Positions 63,013 through 64,000 of a stretch of DNA of 64,000 nucleotides are shown here, in pieces. This DNA comes from Pseudomonas frederiksbergensis (GTDB lineage: Bacteria > Pseudomonadota > Gammaproteobacteria > Pseudomonadales > Pseudomonadaceae): assembly GCF_003732665.1 (NCBI RefSeq), contig NZ_MOBP01000015.1:186001-250000 (forward strand). Direction: 5' to 3'. A model generated the notes under the pieces. The model saw only the letters and a list, made by a program, of their open reading frames with translations. It searched no databases and was not told the origin of the DNA. Position numbers and translations under genes: made by a program. Numbering within the stretch: the first letter of the stretch is position 1; each line of letters opens with the position of its first letter.

Positions 63013-64000
63013 ATGTCAGAAAACCAGCGCCCCCTGGCGGTCACGCTGCAAGTCGTTTCCATCGTCCTGTTCACCTTCATCGGCTACCTCAACATCGGCA
63101 TTCCCTTGGCCGTGTTGCCGGGCTATGTCCACAGTGACCTGGGCTTCGGCGCGGTGATCGCCGGGCTGGTGATCAGCGTGCAATACCTTGCCACCCTGCT
63201 CAGTCGCCCTTACGCCGGGCGCATCATCGACAACAAAGGCAGCAAACTGGCGGTGATGTACGGCCTCGCTGGCTGCGGCTTGAGTGGGGTGTTCATGCTG
63301 ATTTCGGCCTGGACCCAAAGCCTGCCGATGCTCAGCCTGATCAGCCTGTTGATCGGCCGCCTGATACTCGGCAGCGCGGAAAGCCTGGTGGGCTCGGGCT
63401 CGATCGGCTGGGGCATCGGCCGGGTTGGCGCGGCGAACACCGCCAAAGTCATCTCCTGGAACGGCATCGCCAGTTACGGCGCCATCGCCATCGGCGCACC
63501 GCTGGGGGTGTGGCTGGTCGGTGAACTGGGCTTGTGGAGCATGGGCGTGAGCATTGTGTTGCTGGCCATACTGGGTCTGGCGCTGGCCTGGCCGAAAACC
63601 GCCGCGCCGATTGTCGTCGGTGAACGCCTGCCGTTCATGCATGTGCTGGGCCGGGTATTGCCCCACGGTTGCGGCCTCGCGCTGGGCTCCATCGGTTTCG
63701 GCACTATCGCCACCTTCATCACCCTGTACTACGCGACGCAGCATTGGTCGAATGCCGTGCTGTGCCTGAGCCTGTTCGGTGCCAGTTTCATTGGTGCGCG
63801 ACTGTTGTTCGGCAACCTGATCAACCGCCTCGGCGGCTTTCGCGTGGCGATTGCCTGCCTGTCGGTGGAAACCCTGGGCTTGTTGCTGCTGTGGCTGGCG
63901 CCGGATGCCCATTGGGCGCTGGCCGGTGCGGCGCTGAGCGGTTTCGGCTTCTCGCTTGTGTTCCCGGCGCTGGGCGTGGAAGCGGTCAACCTGGTGCCGG
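63013..64000 (+). CDS. MFS transporter (truncated at window end)
   Basis: The ORF begins at the ATG 63013 (MSENQRPLAVTLQVVSIVL) and runs open to the window edge, giving 329 codons so far. About ten hydrophobic segments are seen. The loop between segments 2 and 3 has the MFS motif form SRPYAGRIIDNKGSK. It resembles the YhhS/UPF0226 drug/sugar-efflux type, but the substrate cannot be told. The C-terminal part lies outside the window. Confidence 0.85.
   Translation, partial: MSENQRPLAVTLQVVSIVLFTFIGYLNIGIPLAVLPGYVHSDLGFGAVIAGLVISVQYLATLLSRPYAGRIIDNKGSKLAVMYGLAGCGLSGVFMLISAWTQSLPMLSLISLLIGRLILGSAESLVGSGSIGWGIGRVGAANTAKVISWNGIASYGAIAIGAPLGVWLVGELGLWSMGVSIVLLAILGLALAWPKTAAPIVVGERLPFMHVLGRVLPHGCGLALGSIGFGTIATFITLYYATQHWSNAVLCLSLFGASFIGARLLFGNLINRLGGFRVAIACLSVETLGLLLLWLAPDAHWALAGAALSGFGFSLVFPALGVEAVNLVP

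Overview
The window is a chromosomal segment of about 60% G+C from a Pseudomonas, most likely of the P. fluorescens complex. The evidence is the gene order of its polar-flagellum cluster, the fleQ/fleSR regulators, the HptB/HsbR/HsbA module, the phhR-phhABC phenylalanine catabolism locus, and repeated copies of the GTGGGAGCGGGCTTGCTCGC-type REP element. Almost everything from the left edge to about 59.4 kb lies on the minus strand. Assignments were made by reading the translations; no database search was run.

Layout, left to right (transcription of the minus-strand genes runs right to left): 27-5433 is the export/switch operon fliLMNOPQR-flhB. 5659-7029 is fliK. 7135-9531 is a phosphotransfer/partner-switch module (HptB-, HsbR- and HsbA-like). 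9749-15523 is fliEFGHIJ. 15752-19934 is fleSR and fleQ. 20107-23761 is fliT, fliS, fliD, flaG and fliC. 24006-48962 is a large flagellin-glycosylation island. 49079-57497 is flgFGHIJKL. 57808-62243 is phhR diverging from phhA-phhB-phhC. 62518-64000 holds two small genes and a truncated MFS transporter.

The glycosylation island combines two sugar systems. A complete pseudaminic-acid set (pseB, pseC, a methylase, pseF, a pseG with a fused acetyltransferase domain, pseI) is followed by a ketoacyl-ACP-synthase-III-like gene and a Maf (DUF115) transferase. Upstream of it lies a translationally coupled set for a CDP-linked, probably C-branched deoxysugar: rfbF, rfbG, a 3,5-epimerase, a C-methyltransferase, an NAD-dependent reductase, a second diverged C-methyltransferase-like protein and a CmcI-like methyltransferase. 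Two very large multi-domain glycosyltransferases that share a paralogous central block are probably the flagellin glycosyltransferases. Between one of them and the CDP-sugar genes sits an RTX (calcium-binding nonapeptide) protein of 867 residues built from three tandem modules. It has a sigma-28-like (FliA) promoter of its own directly after a terminator.

Promoter elements readable by eye support the usual Pseudomonas flagellar hierarchy. Sigma-54 (-24/-12) sites lie upstream of fliE, fliL, fleS, flgF and probably fliK, with a candidate upstream of rfbF. Sigma-28 sites lie upstream of fliC, fliS and the RTX gene. REP inverted pairs sit mostly at the 3' ends of transcription units.
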